DNA from: Methylobacterium bullatum
GTDB taxonomy: Bacteria; Pseudomonadota; Alphaproteobacteria; Rhizobiales; Beijerinckiaceae
Direction of reading: 5' to 3'
Assembly (NCBI RefSeq): GCF_014845095.1
Contig: NZ_NKUG01000070.1
Span: forward strand, 60,749-124,748
Length of the DNA: 64,000 nt
This document shows, one piece after another, positions 63,045 to 64,000 of the stretch. Numbering within the stretch: the first letter of the stretch is position 1; the number at the start of each line of letters is the position of its first letter. Below the pieces are notes generated by a model. The model worked only from the letters and a program-made list of their open reading frames with translations, was not told the origin of the DNA and did not search any database. The position numbers were made by a program, and so were the translations under genes.

Positions 63045-64000
63045 CGGGCGGCTCCCGGATTGGCGTTGCGATTGCCGAATTCGGTCAGCGGAAGCACCGG
63101 AACGACGCCCGCGCCGGTTGCACCACCGGCCACACCGGTTCCGTTCTGGTCGATGATGACCTTGTTGACTGAGCCCAGGACCCGCTCCATCGTTTCGAGG
63201 AAGATACGCTCACGGCTGATCGCCGGTGCGAGCTTGTAGGATTCGTAGACCTGCTGGAAGCGGGCCGCCTGACCGGTGGCATCCGCCGTCGCCTGCGTCT
63301 TGTAGGCCTCGGCCGCCTGCACGATCTGCGAGGCCTTACCGCGCGCCTGCGGAACCTCGCGGCTCGCATAGGTGCGGGCTTCGTTCTGCGCGCGCTCGGC
63401 ATCCTGCTGGGCGGCGTTGACGTCGATGAAGGCGGGTCTGACATCCGGCGGCGGATTGACCGCCACGAGCTGGACCACCTCGATCCGCACGCCGGCGCCG
63501 TACTCGTCGAGGGCCTTCTGGGTGATCTCCTTGACCTCCTGGGCCACGCTGGATTGCTCGTTGGTGAGGATCGCCTGGATGTTGCGGCGACCGATCACCT
63601 CGCGCATGGCGCTCTCGGAGATCGCCTTGATGGTGCCTTCGGGGTTCTCGAGATTGAAGACGAAGTCCGACGCCTTCAGCGGGTTGATGCGCCACTGCAC
63701 CTCGAAATCGAGGTCGACGATGTTCTCGTCACCCGTGAGCATCAGGCTCTCCTCAGGCAGGTCGCGGGACCGCGACTGCGACCCGACGCCGGCGCGGTAG
63801 CCGATCTGGACGCTGTTCACCTGCCCGACATTCGGCTTCGTCACCGCGCCGATCGGATAGGGGAAGTTGTAATGCGGGCCCTGCCCGGTGGTGTTCGTGT
63901 AGCGACCGAAGATCGTCTCGATGCCGACCTGCTGAGGCGCGACCGTGTAGATGCCGGTGGCGAGCCAGATGAACAGGACGATGCCGCCGGCCACGGCGAC
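63041..64000 (-). CDS. hflK: Protease regulator HflK, 5' end outside window
   Basis: Partner of HflC in the FtsH-regulating complex. The visible 320 codons start in the membrane helix (VAGGIVLFIWLATGIYTVAP), so the N-terminal part is missing at the window edge. SPFH domain: QQVGIETIFGRYTNTTGQGP, VDLDFEVQWRINPLKASDFV; the helical part contains KEITQKALDEYGAGVRIEVV and FIDVNAAQQDAERAQNEART. Overlaps hflC at the stop (ATGA), so translation is coupled. Confidence 0.95.
   Translation of the reverse strand, partial: VAVAGGIVLFIWLATGIYTVAPQQVGIETIFGRYTNTTGQGPHYNFPYPIGAVTKPNVGQVNSVQIGYRAGVGSQSRSRDLPEESLMLTGDENIVDLDFEVQWRINPLKASDFVFNLENPEGTIKAISESAMREVIGRRNIQAILTNEQSSVAQEVKEITQKALDEYGAGVRIEVVQLVAVNPPPDVRPAFIDVNAAQQDAERAQNEARTYASREVPQARGKASQIVQAAEAYKTQATADATGQAARFQQVYESYKLAPAISRERIFLETMERVLGSVNKVIIDQNGTGVAGGATGAGVVPVLPLTEFGNRNANPGAAR

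Overview
The window is high-GC alphaproteobacterial chromosome, most likely from the Hyphomicrobiales (Rhizobiales) and probably the Methylobacteriaceae. This assignment is inferred from gene content and order: mutM next to ubiE-ubiB-coaBC, rpsT before dnaA-dnaN-recF, a divergent flgI/fliX pair, a single-cysteine DksA, IalB and DUF2336 proteins, and CcrM-type GANTC and CtrA-type sites. No tRNA, rRNA, CRISPR array, transposase or integrase was found, so most of the window looks like stable core chromosome.

Layout. 1-8350: a truncated secreted protein, a YidB-like protein, mutM, ubiE, ubiB, coaBC, a VOC protein, a GST and rpsT. 8350-12930: the dnaA-dnaN-recF block, preceded by a non-coding stretch rich in GANTC sites. 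12930-21430: DsbB with a 51-residue DUF5993-like partner, a LysE exporter, recQ, a membrane protein with a GHSSS motif, purL, bolA, a DUF29 protein and a CGFS glutaredoxin. 21430-22260: a strongly AT-rich patch (28% GC over 21601-21760, hand count) leading into an orphan gene with a perfect inverted repeat at its likely start. 22290-26390: a coiled-coil membrane protein, a porin-like fragment and the first flagellar group (flgN-like, flgJ, flgI, and divergent fliX). 26420-30710: a 1025-residue hybrid histidine kinase, dksA and a small membrane protein. 30990-44300: the second flagellar group (flgF-flgG-flgA-flgH on the minus strand; fliL-fliM-DUF6468-motE-like on the plus strand), IalB-type and small secreted proteins, a candidate small RNA and an 1118-residue exported repeat protein. 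44480-52770: an Old Yellow Enzyme, a CitE-like lyase, DUF167, a CsaA-like protein, a complete ferrous-iron uptake cassette (ftrA-B-D-C), and DUF2336. 52800-64000: a glycosyltransferase, a MATE pump, DUF971, moaA, a beta-hydroxyacid dehydrogenase, miaA, serB, a CCDC90-like protein, degP, hflC and hflK (cut by the window end).

How parts fit together. The replication block carries sequence signs of cell-cycle control (seven GANTC sites in 282 bases before dnaA). The flagellar genes carry TTAA-N7-TTAA-like CtrA sites at two divergent promoters (flgI/fliX and flgF/fliL), matching the known CtrA-FliX logic of alphaproteobacteria. The iron cassette has an Irr/ICE-like dyad 64 bases upstream. DegP and HflKC form an envelope quality-control cluster. 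Several dispersed structured repeats lie in intergenic gaps, including two 92-base copies about 13 kb apart in opposite orientation.

Limits. Everything was read by eye. Start codons are uncertain where noted, family names rest on recognised motifs rather than searches, and regulatory sites are pattern matches.
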